DNA of 53,714 nucleotides from positions 1-53,714 of the forward strand of contig CAYZIC010000007.1 in the NCBI GenBank assembly GCA_964478335.1. The letters run 5' to 3'. Made by a program: the position numbers and the translations under genes. The DNA is from CAYZIC01 sp964478335 (GTDB taxonomy: Bacteria > Verrucomicrobiota > Kiritimatiellia > RFP12 > DVOR01). Positions 7,969 through 14,959 of this stretch are shown in pieces. Positions within the stretch are counted from its first letter, which is position 1. The number at the start of each line of letters is the position of its first letter. The notes under the pieces are model-generated. The model was not told the origin of the DNA and searched no databases. It saw only the letters and a list, made by a program, of their open reading frames with translations.

Positions 7969-9273
7969 ATGGCAAAGAAGCGTAGCGACCAAAATATGAA
8001 TTATGATGCCCCTCAAGTAAGCTTGTCGGACTTTGACTTGACCGCGCATCAACACGCTATCTTGTCGCACTGGTGGCACAATCGTGCTACGCCAGCAGCC
8101 GAGACCTATGCCACAGCCTTGCGTGCTGAATTACCTAAAGAGCTTGTGAACTACATCCTGGGCGATGGCGAGAGTTGCGGAGAACGTCTCTGGCAAGATG
8201 ACTTTTTTAAGTCATACACTGGAGAACCATTCCCCACACCTGCTAACCCCACCTTTGAGTTTATTGATCTCTTTGCAGGTATCGGTGGATTTCGTATGGC
8301 CATGCAGGCTAGTGGTGGACGTTGCGTCTTCTCTTCGGAATGGGATCCCGCCGCCCAAAAGACCTACCAAGCCAACTATGGCGAAGTCCCCTATGGCGAT
8401 ATTACCTCCCCCTCAACCAAGGCCTCCATCCCATCGGGATTTGATGTGCTGTGTGCTGGGTTCCCCTGTCAGGCATTCTCGATTGCCGGTAAGCGCCAAG
8501 GCTTTGACGACTCCTATCGTGGGATGTCCAGAGGTACGCTCTTTAGAGATGTTGTTGAGATTTGCGAGAAACACCACCCCAAGGCAATCTTCTGCGAGAA
8601 TGTCAAGGGCCTCCTCAGCCATAATCGCGGTAAGACCTTTGAAGTCATCAAAGGTGCCTTCCAAGAGCTCGGCTACACCGTCTTTACCCAGATCCTCAAT
8701 AGCAAAGACTTCGGCGTACCACAAAACAGAGAACGCATCTACATCGTTTGCTTTAGAAACGACCTCAGCGTGACGCAGTTCACCTTCCCACAAGCGACCG
8801 ATTCAACCAAATGCCTCCGCGATATCATCGAGCAAGATCCCGTACCAGCCAAGTACTACCTGAGTGATGTCTATGTCGACACCCTCAAACGCCACAAAGC
8901 CCGCCATACCGCCAAAGGAAATGGTTTCGGCTACGAAATCCGCGAATGGGACAGCATCGCCGGTGCCATCGTTTGTGGTGGTATGGGACGAGAACGCAAC
9001 CTCATCGTTGACGACCGACAAAAGAATCTCGTCCCCACCACCCATATCAAAGGCACCATCAATACCGAGGGTATTCGCAAGATGACCCCCAGAGAATGGG
9101 CTCGCCTCCAAGGCTACCCCGACACATTTAAGTTTGTCCTTGCTGACGTGCATCTCTATAAACAATTTGGTAATAGCGTATCCGTCCCCGTGATCACCGC
9201 AATCTCCCAGCAGATCATTCAGACGCTCAATCACTGTGCCCAGGCACAACCCAAGGAGGCTGCAGGATGTTAA
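7969..9273 (+). CDS. DNA (cytosine-5-)-methyltransferase of a HpaII-like R-M system
   Basis: A 434-aa C5-cytosine methyltransferase. An N-terminal extension of about 95 residues precedes motif I (FIDLFAGIGGFRMAM, 98-112). Motif IV has the catalytic C167 in GFPCQAFS; motif VI is CENVKGLL, motif VIII QNRERIYIV, and motif X FGNSVSVPVI near the C-terminus. The variable region lies between VIII and IX. It protects host DNA from the nuclease encoded immediately downstream, whose start overlaps this gene by 7 nt. The partner is HpaII-like, so CCGG is the expected target (inference). ATG 7969 follows AAGAAGGTAGAAG. Confidence 0.92.
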   Translation: MAKKRSDQNMNYDAPQVSLSDFDLTAHQHAILSHWWHNRATPAAETYATALRAELPKELVNYILGDGESCGERLWQDDFFKSYTGEPFPTPANPTFEFIDLFAGIGGFRMAMQASGGRCVFSSEWDPAAQKTYQANYGEVPYGDITSPSTKASIPSGFDVLCAGFPCQAFSIAGKRQGFDDSYRGMSRGTLFRDVVEICEKHHPKAIFCENVKGLLSHNRGKTFEVIKGAFQELGYTVFTQILNSKDFGVPQNRERIYIVCFRNDLSVTQFTFPQATDSTKCLRDIIEQDPVPAKYYLSDVYVDTLKRHKARHTAKGNGFGYEIREWDSIAGAIVCGGMGRERNLIVDDRQKNLVPTTHIKGTINTEGIRKMTPREWARLQGYPDTFKFVLADVHLYKQFGNSVSVPVITAISQQIIQTLNHCAQAQPKEAAGC

Positions 9274-10316
9274 AAGGCAACACTGGCGAATGGCTCGAAC
9301 TCTACGCCGCAATCAAGATCCTCGCAGACGGCCGCATCTGCGGAGCAGACAAGCAGCTCAACCCCTTACCCGAAGAGGCCCTTCAAGTCCTCCAAGTGAT
9401 CCGCAGCGACTTCAAAGCCACCATCGGCACCACGATTGACTTCATCGACCCCCAAGATCAATCCCTCATTCAGGCAGTGCCACCCAAAACCCTCGCCACA
9501 CAGTCCGCCAAACTTTTCAAGGCGATCTCCCAGTCCGCCATCCGCGACGACAGCGAGATGCACCAATTCCTCGAGCAGATCGGCTGCAAAGTCCTCAAGG
9601 CCAAGAGCCAGAGCAAACGCGACCTCACCGTGCAAGTCCTCGACCCCCACACTGGCACCACACCCGAATACGGCTTTAGCGTCAAGAGCGATGTCAAAGG
9701 CAAAGCCACCCTCCTCAACGCCTCCGAAGCCACCAACCTCATCTACCAAGTCAAAGGCCTCCCCATCGATCAGATCGACCGAATCAACGCCATCGACACC
9801 CACACCAAGATCAAAGACCGCCTTGCCGAAATTACCCGCCTCTCCACAAGCATTGACTATGTCGGCTTTGATCGCGACATCTTCCGCACCAATCTGCAGT
9901 TGATTGACGACGGCCTGCCCCGATTAGTTGCCCAGATCCTCCTGCAAAACTATGTAACAGGCGTGAGTGACTGCGCAGATCTCATCGACACCATCGCCCA
10001 AGCCAACCCCTACGACTACCCCTGCAAACTCTTTTATCAAGCCAAGTTCAAGCGGTTTCTACGCGCCGTCGCCCTCGGCCTCATGCCCGCCCAAAAGTGG
10101 ACCGACCTCGACGATGCCACCGGCGGTTACCTCCTCGTCAAAAAGGATGGCGAGATTGTAGCCTTTTATATTTACAACCGCAAGCTCTTTGACGACTACC
10201 TCTACTACAACACCCGCCTAGAGCACCCCTCCACCACCAAGCATAAATACCTATCGCTCTACACCAAAGACGACAAAGTCTACCTCAAGCTCAACCTCCA
10301 AATCCGCTTCAAGTAG
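9267..10316 (+). CDS. Type II restriction endonuclease, HpaII family
   Basis: A 349-aa protein resembling R.HpaII. It opens with KGNTGEWLELYAAIKILADG, the family's N-terminal signature, and later has GFSVKSDVKGKATLLNASEATN, where SVKS and the following acidic/lysine residues probably form the nuclease core. The C-terminal part has TGGYLLVKKDGEIVAFYIYNR. HpaII cleaves CCGG; I infer the same or a related site. It overlaps the methyltransferase by 7 nt, the usual arrangement for co-expression. High GC and pyrimidine-rich codon use resemble the resident genes, unlike the AT-rich operon at 12.5 kb, so this system has been in the genome longer or came from a similar host. Confidence 0.85.
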   Translation: MLKGNTGEWLELYAAIKILADGRICGADKQLNPLPEEALQVLQVIRSDFKATIGTTIDFIDPQDQSLIQAVPPKTLATQSAKLFKAISQSAIRDDSEMHQFLEQIGCKVLKAKSQSKRDLTVQVLDPHTGTTPEYGFSVKSDVKGKATLLNASEATNLIYQVKGLPIDQIDRINAIDTHTKIKDRLAEITRLSTSIDYVGFDRDIFRTNLQLIDDGLPRLVAQILLQNYVTGVSDCADLIDTIAQANPYDYPCKLFYQAKFKRFLRAVALGLMPAQKWTDLDDATGGYLLVKKDGEIVAFYIYNRKLFDDYLYYNTRLEHPSTTKHKYLSLYTKDDKVYLKLNLQIRFK

Positions 10317-10437
10317 GCTCGCTGCGCTCGTAGAGTAGGGCAATCGCTTAGATTCTAGGCGTAGGCTTAGAGAATTGGGCGGAGTAAGATTTTCTCTCCT
10401 CATTGCGGGAAAAAACGATTGTGTCTGAAGTATATCC

Positions 10438-10466
10438 TTGACTTCTACGCTTTGCAAGCGTATACT
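10438..10466 (+). promoter_or_regulatory. Promoter of the small membrane protein gene
   Basis: TTGACT (10438-10443), 17-nt spacer, TATACT (10461-10466). The expected start at 10472-10474 falls on the first bases of a 15-nt inverted repeat (10471-10505). Confidence 0.8.
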
Positions 10467-10470
10467 AGGC

Positions 10471-10505
10471 CTAGACAATAAAGAAGGGCTTTCTTTACTG
10501 TCTAG
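10471..10505 (+). promoter_or_regulatory. Inverted repeat at the transcription start: operator or 5' hairpin
   Basis: Arms 10471-10485 and 10491-10505 pair over 15 positions with one A-C mismatch (10478/10498) around loop GGGCT. No T-run follows, so it is not a simple terminator. Its place at +1 suits either a repressor operator or an mRNA-capping hairpin. Confidence 0.7.
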
Positions 10506-10548
10506 TATCAAGCTTATATGCGTAATTAAAAATTAAAAGGACATACGT

Positions 10549-10911
10549 ATGACAACAAGAACCGTTAGCACCAAAGAAGAACTCAAACAGGCTAAAAAAG
10601 ATGCTGTCGATGAAATTATCGTTGTTGGTAAACTTGCTCAGCACATAAAGATCGCAAAGAGGGTAATGACGTTAGGGCCAATTGCCCTTGCGGCAATCGG
10701 GGTGGCCTTAGCTTCAATCCCTATGACTGGAGGGCTAAGCGTAGCGGCACTTGCTCCAGCCGCCACAGCAACGGGAGGTTCTGCAGTAGCAATAGCAATT
10801 ATTGCTGTAGGCGGAATTGTGTTTGCTATTGCTTTATTTAGGGATTATGATATCGACTTTGCCGCCTGTCCAGATGGACGCTTCCACGCACGGTTGACAA
10901 AGAAAAAATAG
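10549..10911 (+). CDS. Small membrane protein of unknown function
   Basis: A 120-aa protein. The N-terminal 30 residues (VSTKEELKQAKKDAVDEIIV) are charged and amphipathic. Two hydrophobic segments follow (about 40-60 and 65-98, rich in Ala, Gly and Ile), then a short polar tail ending RFHARLTKKK. The N-terminal motif STKEELKxAxxxxxxEIIVxGxLA is familiar to me from uncharacterised small bacterial proteins, with no known function. It sits alone between the HpaII-like system and an LRR-like gene, with its own promoter and an inverted repeat at the start site. A toxin or phage-exclusion role is conceivable but unsupported. The ribosome binding site AAAAGGA precedes ATG by 6-7 nt. Confidence 0.7.
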   Translation: MTTRTVSTKEELKQAKKDAVDEIIVVGKLAQHIKIAKRVMTLGPIALAAIGVALASIPMTGGLSVAALAPAATATGGSAVAIAIIAVGGIVFAIALFRDYDIDFAACPDGRFHARLTKKK

Positions 10912-11141
10912 AGCATCTCAGACAAGTGAGAAAACAGAATCGCGCTTCACTAATAGGGCACTCGCTAGTGCTAATTGCGAGTTGCTCCACTAGCAGTCCC
11001 GCTCGCGTGCGAGCCTCGCAGTCCTGCGGTCGCAGACCGCTCTTCCTGTAACTGTAGCTGTACACTGTTCACTGCGAGGCCCCGCCTCGCTATCCTGGCT
11101 ACAGTCATGCACTTATTTATTGCATTGCTTGATGATTGTGC
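10912..11141. repeat. Cluster of mini-palindromes and dispersed-repeat motif
   Basis: Three perfect short hairpins lie here: GCTCGC-GT-GCGAGC, GCGGTC-GCA-GACCGC and GCGAGGC-CCC-GCCTCGC. The last is preceded by a CCTGTAACTGTAGCTGTACACTG-like run related to the motif at 400-420. No gene is seen. Confidence 0.55.
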
Positions 11142-11170
11142 TTGAGGTCTTCACCCCATTATGCTATAGT
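11142..11170 (+). promoter_or_regulatory. Promoter of the LRR-like gene
   Basis: TTGAGG (11142-11147), 17-nt spacer, TATAGT (11165-11170), 26 nt before ATG 11197. Confidence 0.72.
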
Positions 11171-11196
11171 TGCGGCATCAAAGAGAGGATTCCATC

Positions 11197-11961
11197 ATGA
11201 CAGTCGACTATAGCAATCTCCAACACCTCATCACCGGCGGCGTAGACTACACCATTGCCTACGACCACGGCTGCGAAACCGCCACCCCCGCCGACTGCCC
11301 AGAGAGCGCCATCATCCTCGCCGCCCAACCAGCCCCAAGGAGCTCCGTCAATAGCTCAAGCCCGAGCTCGAGTCCCAGCCACCCCACGCCACCTGAGAGC
11401 GTTAGCGAGCCATTCGTGGCCCTTAGCGGCCCTTCGATGACTCCTGTTCACTGTCACTGTGCGCAGCCTCCGCTCGTCATCCTCCTCCCCAGCGAAATCG
11501 ACTGGCGCGGCGAAATGATTCCCATTACCTCCCTCGGCGAATCCTCCCTTTGCCACCTCAAAGGTGCCCAACAGATCATCGTCCCAGCAAACATCACCAT
11601 GATCGCCGACCGCGCCTTTGACAGCATCGAGACCCTACGCTCCGTCATCTTTTTGCACACCCCACCACGCACCATTCTTGTCGGCCAAGACATCTTTTAC
11701 GGCAACCCAAACCTTCATCTATTAGAGGTTTATACCGCCACCCTTCCCCTCTTCGAGACCCAAGAATCCTCCATCCCCCGCCCCCGTTATGTCAGCCAAT
11801 CAGATGTAGAATCTCCTATTCACTGGTGCAGTGTCCTTTTCGTTGCCACATCTGCCTCATCCAGAGCCCTTGGCGAAGCCATTCAGACTCTCAAGAGCAT
11901 CCGCACCCGTGCCGACCACCTCGACATCATCGTGAAGAGTTCCCTAAATTCACCCCGCTAG
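11197..11961 (+). CDS. LRR_5/BspA-like repeat protein with an inserted repeat element
   Basis: A 254-aa protein. The middle (ITSLGESSLCHLKGAQQIIVP through IADRAFDSIETLRSVIF) resembles one to two BspA-type leucine-rich repeats. It lacks a signal peptide, so its location is unclear. Residues about 64-90, Ser/Pro-rich and ending VHCHCAQPP, are encoded by a copy of a dispersed repeat that is intergenic at 7727-7795, so an element has been taken into the reading frame. The frame is open from 11170, but ATG 11197 with AGAGAGGA upstream, just below a promoter, is the real start. A second frame continues plausibly past the stop (11940-12122), so a missing base near 11945 cannot be excluded. Confidence 0.65.
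   Translation: MTVDYSNLQHLITGGVDYTIAYDHGCETATPADCPESAIILAAQPAPRSSVNSSSPSSSPSHPTPPESVSEPFVALSGPSMTPVHCHCAQPPLVILLPSEIDWRGEMIPITSLGESSLCHLKGAQQIIVPANITMIADRAFDSIETLRSVIFLHTPPRTILVGQDIFYGNPNLHLLEVYTATLPLFETQESSIPRPRYVSQSDVESPIHWCSVLFVATSASSRALGEAIQTLKSIRTRADHLDIIVKSSLNSPR
11386..11450 (+). repeat. Dispersed repeat, copy 2 (inside a coding sequence)
   Basis: Matches 7727-7795: both contain GAGCGTTAGCGAGCCATTCG, and both end in a CCTGTYCACT run. Here it is read as protein in the LRR-like gene without breaking the frame. Confidence 0.75.
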
Positions 11962-12105
11962 GGAACATCGGGTTCTTTAGCCTGTTCGTAGTCCTTTTAA
12001 GAGATTTGCACCTCGAAATTTACAAAGATGGAAGTATACTTCTTGTATATCCCACTAATGACCGCCACAGAATAATAGTTTTATGGACAAAATCAATGTT
12101 GACAG

Positions 12106-12134
12106 TTGACATAGCTCGTTAAATTTTGTATACT
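12106..12134 (+). promoter_or_regulatory. Consensus promoter of a structured RNA
   Basis: A perfect TTGACA (12106-12111), 17-nt spacer and TATACT (12129-12134): the strongest promoter in the window. The expected start is 12140-12142, at the head of a region with no open frame. Confidence 0.85.
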
Positions 12135-12140
12135 TTGCGG

Positions 12141-12457
12141 CGAGTAGGGGTAGGATCCCCTATTTATAGTATACTTGAGAGAAGGTGAATGCCTTCAATT
12201 AGGTGTGCTAGGAGGATCGGCCGATGCTCATCCATGATTCCGTGGACCGCAAACCAATTCTCTATATTAGTAAATTTAGTACTCAAAATCTCTCACAACG
12301 AGAAACTACCATTTTTTAAGGCAGTGAAGATATTGAGGCGTCGCCCTTTTGTTTTGGGCATGCCTTAGTATGTTTGTGCCTAGGCTGTGGTAGGCCTCTC
12401 GTTCATTCATGCTAAGCGTGCTCATTTATTCGCCAGAATAAAGAGTGCGCTTTTTCT
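12141..12457 (+). ncRNA. Candidate structured RNA of about 315 nt, family unknown
   Basis: The unit runs from a consensus promoter to an intrinsic terminator without an open reading frame. Hairpins seen: TAGGGG/CCCCTA (12145-12162), GAAGG/CCTTC (12181-12196), CCATG/CGTGG (near 12230-12245), nested AGGC/GCCT plus GCCC/GGGC (12336-12365), GCCTA/TAGGC (12378-12395) and the terminator (12415-12457). I looked for and did not find the tmRNA tRNA-like ends and tag, the RNase P GAGGAAAGUC core or the SRP GNAR tetraloop motif. A 6S-type RNA cannot be excluded, but it is longer than usual. It lies 26 nt before the first gene of the AT-rich defence operon, so it may be a leader RNA, an RNA partner, or an unrelated house-keeping RNA. 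Confidence 0.68.
12415..12457 (+). terminator. Intrinsic terminator of the structured RNA
   Basis: AGCGTGCTC (12415-12423) pairs with GAGTGCGCT (12443-12451) with two G-U pairs. Above it, TTTATTC (12425-12431) pairs with GAATAAA (12436-12442), leaving loop GCCA. TTTTTC follows. Confidence 0.85.
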
Positions 12458-12483
12458 ATGCCCCAAGATAGTCAAGCGCTTAG

Positions 12484-13710
12484 GTGCTGGATGAGAAGAT
12501 GACTATGAGCATAGGAAATCAAACGAAAACGGGAAAACACGAGGTAAAGAAGATTCGTGTTTTCGAAGCATTTTCAGGCATCGGCGCTCAGGCGACAGCT
12601 CTAACTCGTCTTAATGCATCTTATGAAATTGTTGGAATAAGTGAGTGGTTTATCAATGCGTTGCTAGGCTATAGCGCATTGCATTGCCCTGTGGATCATA
12701 AGTTAAAGAAGATGATCGAAAAACAATGTCGAGAAGTTCTCGAGAACGAATTGGCTGAATTTTCTTTTAGTAAGGACTCGGTCGTCCCTCTAGAATCATT
12801 GAACCGCTTGTCCGATGATGAGTTACGTCAACTGTATTACGCACACAAGATTTCTAAAAACGTGGGATCGATTAAGGATGTCGATCCTGTCAAAATGCCT
12901 GACATGGATCTACTAGTTTATAGTTTCCCTTGTCAAGACTTGTCAACAGGTGGCAATGCAAAGGGCATGAAGCGAAACTCTGGAACACGATCTTCTTTGC
13001 TATGGGAGATTGAGCGTATTCTTAAGGGAATGAAAAAGGAAAATCGTCTTCCTAAGTATTTAGTATTGGAAAACGTAAAATATATTAAGGCTCCACGTTA
13101 TAAAGATGATTTTAAGGAATGGTTGGATTTCCTCGAGTCGTTAGGCTATAAGAATGCTCCGTTGCAAATTCTGAATGCACAGGATTTCGGCATTCCTCAA
13201 AAAAGAGAACGAGCGTTTTTGATTAGTTCTTTGGAGCATGAAATTGAATCAATAGAAGATCGCATTGAAGCACTGAAGATCGATCGCAAACAGGTTTCAT
13301 TGCTTGATTTTTTACGTATGGATTATCAGACATCGAATCTAAGGCATGAGGCGGATTTAGCTCAATTGAATGCAACACCTTCTCGTCTGGTTATGTGGGA
13401 CTTGAATGGCTATGAAAATGATGAGCTTACTCCAGGTAATCACGTGTGGACGATTACTTGTAATTTTGATCGCACTCAGACCTCTGCAATGTTTCGGTAT
13501 TCAGGCCCTAAGGGGGATACGTTTCGCTTGCTGACTAATCGAGAAGCTTTCCTCTTGATGGGGTTTAAGGATGGGGAGTATGACAAAGTTCATCGTTTAG
13601 GCTTGTCGTTTAGAAAGGAAAACAAGTTAATTGGGAATTCGATCGTAGTTAATGTCTTGAAAGCTATCTTTAAGGTTATCTTAGAGGATTGGGAGCTACA
13701 AAATGGCTGA
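12484..13710 (+). CDS. DNA cytosine-5 methyltransferase of the MORC/Z1 defence operon
   Basis: A C5-cytosine methyltransferase of 401-408 aa. Motif I is VFEAFSGIGAQATAL (26-40); the catalytic C150 is in SFPCQDLS; motif VI is LENVKYI, motif VIII PQKRERAFLI, and the C-terminal motif X KLIGNSIVVNVL. About 75 extra residues separate motifs I and IV. The frame opens at GTG 12484; ATG 12499 and 12505 are equally possible, and GGATGAGAAG fits as a ribosome binding site. It begins 26 nt after the terminator of the upstream RNA and overlaps the next gene by 8 nt. It probably marks self DNA for the operon. Codons are AT-rich, unlike the flanking genes, suggesting transfer. Confidence 0.88.
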   Translation: MLDEKMTMSIGNQTKTGKHEVKKIRVFEAFSGIGAQATALTRLNASYEIVGISEWFINALLGYSALHCPVDHKLKKMIEKQCREVLENELAEFSFSKDSVVPLESLNRLSDDELRQLYYAHKISKNVGSIKDVDPVKMPDMDLLVYSFPCQDLSTGGNAKGMKRNSGTRSSLLWEIERILKGMKKENRLPKYLVLENVKYIKAPRYKDDFKEWLDFLESLGYKNAPLQILNAQDFGIPQKRERAFLISSLEHEIESIEDRIEALKIDRKQVSLLDFLRMDYQTSNLRHEADLAQLNATPSRLVMWDLNGYENDELTPGNHVWTITCNFDRTQTSAMFRYSGPKGDTFRLLTNREAFLLMGFKDGEYDKVHRLGLSFRKENKLIGNSIVVNVLKAIFKVILEDWELQNG

Positions 13711-14959
13711 TTTAGTCGAATCCTTACCTAATATTAGCTCATTGCTTATTGCGATAAGATCAATGGGCTATACTTTCGAATCTGCAATAGAGGATTTGAT
13801 AGATAATAGCATTTCTGCGGGTGCTAGTATTGTTGATGTTTTTTCTGAAACGCAGGGATGTTCTCCATATATTGCTATTGTTGACAATGGCTGCGGAATG
13901 TCGCCTAAAGAAGCTGGAGAGGCAATGCGTATGGGGACTCATTTGTCTAGAGCCTATAACCCTGAAACGCTTGGACGATTTGGAATGGGGATGAAATCTG
14001 CTTCTCTTTCGCAATGCAGTTGCTTCACGTTGGTGACAAAGAAAGATGGTGTTCTTTCAGGATTTCAATTTGATGTAGAGCAGATTTCCCTGGCGAATAA
14101 TTGGGTGATCCTTCAATTGTCAAAAGAAGAACTTGTTAACGTGCCAGAGGTGGCTGTCTTTAATGAAAAAGAGCATGGGACACTTATTCTATGGCAGAAT
14201 TTTGATCGATTAAAGGCGGCAGAAGGTGGGCAGCTCGATGCGGCTCTGCGGTCTGCAGTCAGAAGAACAAAGAAACATGCAGCCTTTGTTTTTCATCGTT
14301 TTTATGATAAAGTGCAGATATCCTTTAATTCCATCCAACTTGAACGAAGAGATCCTTTTCTTGAAAAGTCATTCCCCAGATCGCAAAAAGGACGCCCTGT
14401 GCCATTGAATGGTAAGGTTGTTGCAAAGCCTTTTGTGTTACCAATTGCTAAAAGTCTAACAGATGAAGAATGTGGGCTTCTTGGTATTACGTCTTCTGAT
14501 AAAAATGAGCTTTTCGCTGGTCAAGGATTTTATATTTATCGTAATGATCGTCTTATCCATTGGGGAAGTTGGTTCAGACTTGAGAGACGTCTGCCTGCAT
14601 ATCGTTATGCTCGTGTCTGTATCGAACTTACCAGAGATGATGATATGGCATGGATGCTAGATGTGAAGAAGTCGATGGTTCGGTTGCCAGAGATTAGTCA
14701 AGCGAATTTGGAAGAGTCTATTTATAATGCGAGATGCGGGAGTCTGGAAATCGTAGAATCTGAGACCACCTCAGGAAAGGGGCTAACGCAGGATTGCATT
14801 TGGTCCTATCAGAATTGTGATGGTAATGTATCCTACAAAATTAATCGAGAATTACCTGAGATTGTACAGCTGCGAACTATTTTGGGGGAGGGGGATCGCG
14901 CATTATTTAATCAACTTCTTGCGAAGATTGAAACGTCCACACCATGGAGAGATCAGTAA
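13703..14959 (+). CDS. GHKL (HATPase_c) ATPase, MORC/MutL-like
   Basis: A 418-aa protein with a complete GHKL ATP-binding fold in its first 150 residues: N-box AIEDLIDNSISAGAS, G1 box IVDNGCGMS, G2 box GRFGMGMKSASLS. The rest resembles the transducer and C-terminal region of MORC-type ATPases. In bacteria these sit in predicted restriction-like systems with a Z1 protein. ATP-driven dimer closure on DNA is the family behaviour; here it probably couples recognition of unmodified DNA to the downstream helicase and nuclease (inference). The start overlaps the methyltransferase end (ATGGCTGA), and the stop overlaps the next start in TAATG. Confidence 0.88.
   Translation: MADLVESLPNISSLLIAIRSMGYTFESAIEDLIDNSISAGASIVDVFSETQGCSPYIAIVDNGCGMSPKEAGEAMRMGTHLSRAYNPETLGRFGMGMKSASLSQCSCFTLVTKKDGVLSGFQFDVEQISLANNWVILQLSKEELVNVPEVAVFNEKEHGTLILWQNFDRLKAAEGGQLDAALRSAVRRTKKHAAFVFHRFYDKVQISFNSIQLERRDPFLEKSFPRSQKGRPVPLNGKVVAKPFVLPIAKSLTDEECGLLGITSSDKNELFAGQGFYIYRNDRLIHWGSWFRLERRLPAYRYARVCIELTRDDDMAWMLDVKKSMVRLPEISQANLEESIYNARCGSLEIVESETTSGKGLTQDCIWSYQNCDGNVSYKINRELPEIVQLRTILGEGDRALFNQLLAKIETSTPWRDQ

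Noticed and set aside
12141..12457. tmRNA, RNase P RNA or SRP RNA at this locus
   Set aside because: No tRNA-like ends or tag frame, no GAGGAAAGUC-type core and no SRP tetraloop motif were found. 6S RNA remains open.
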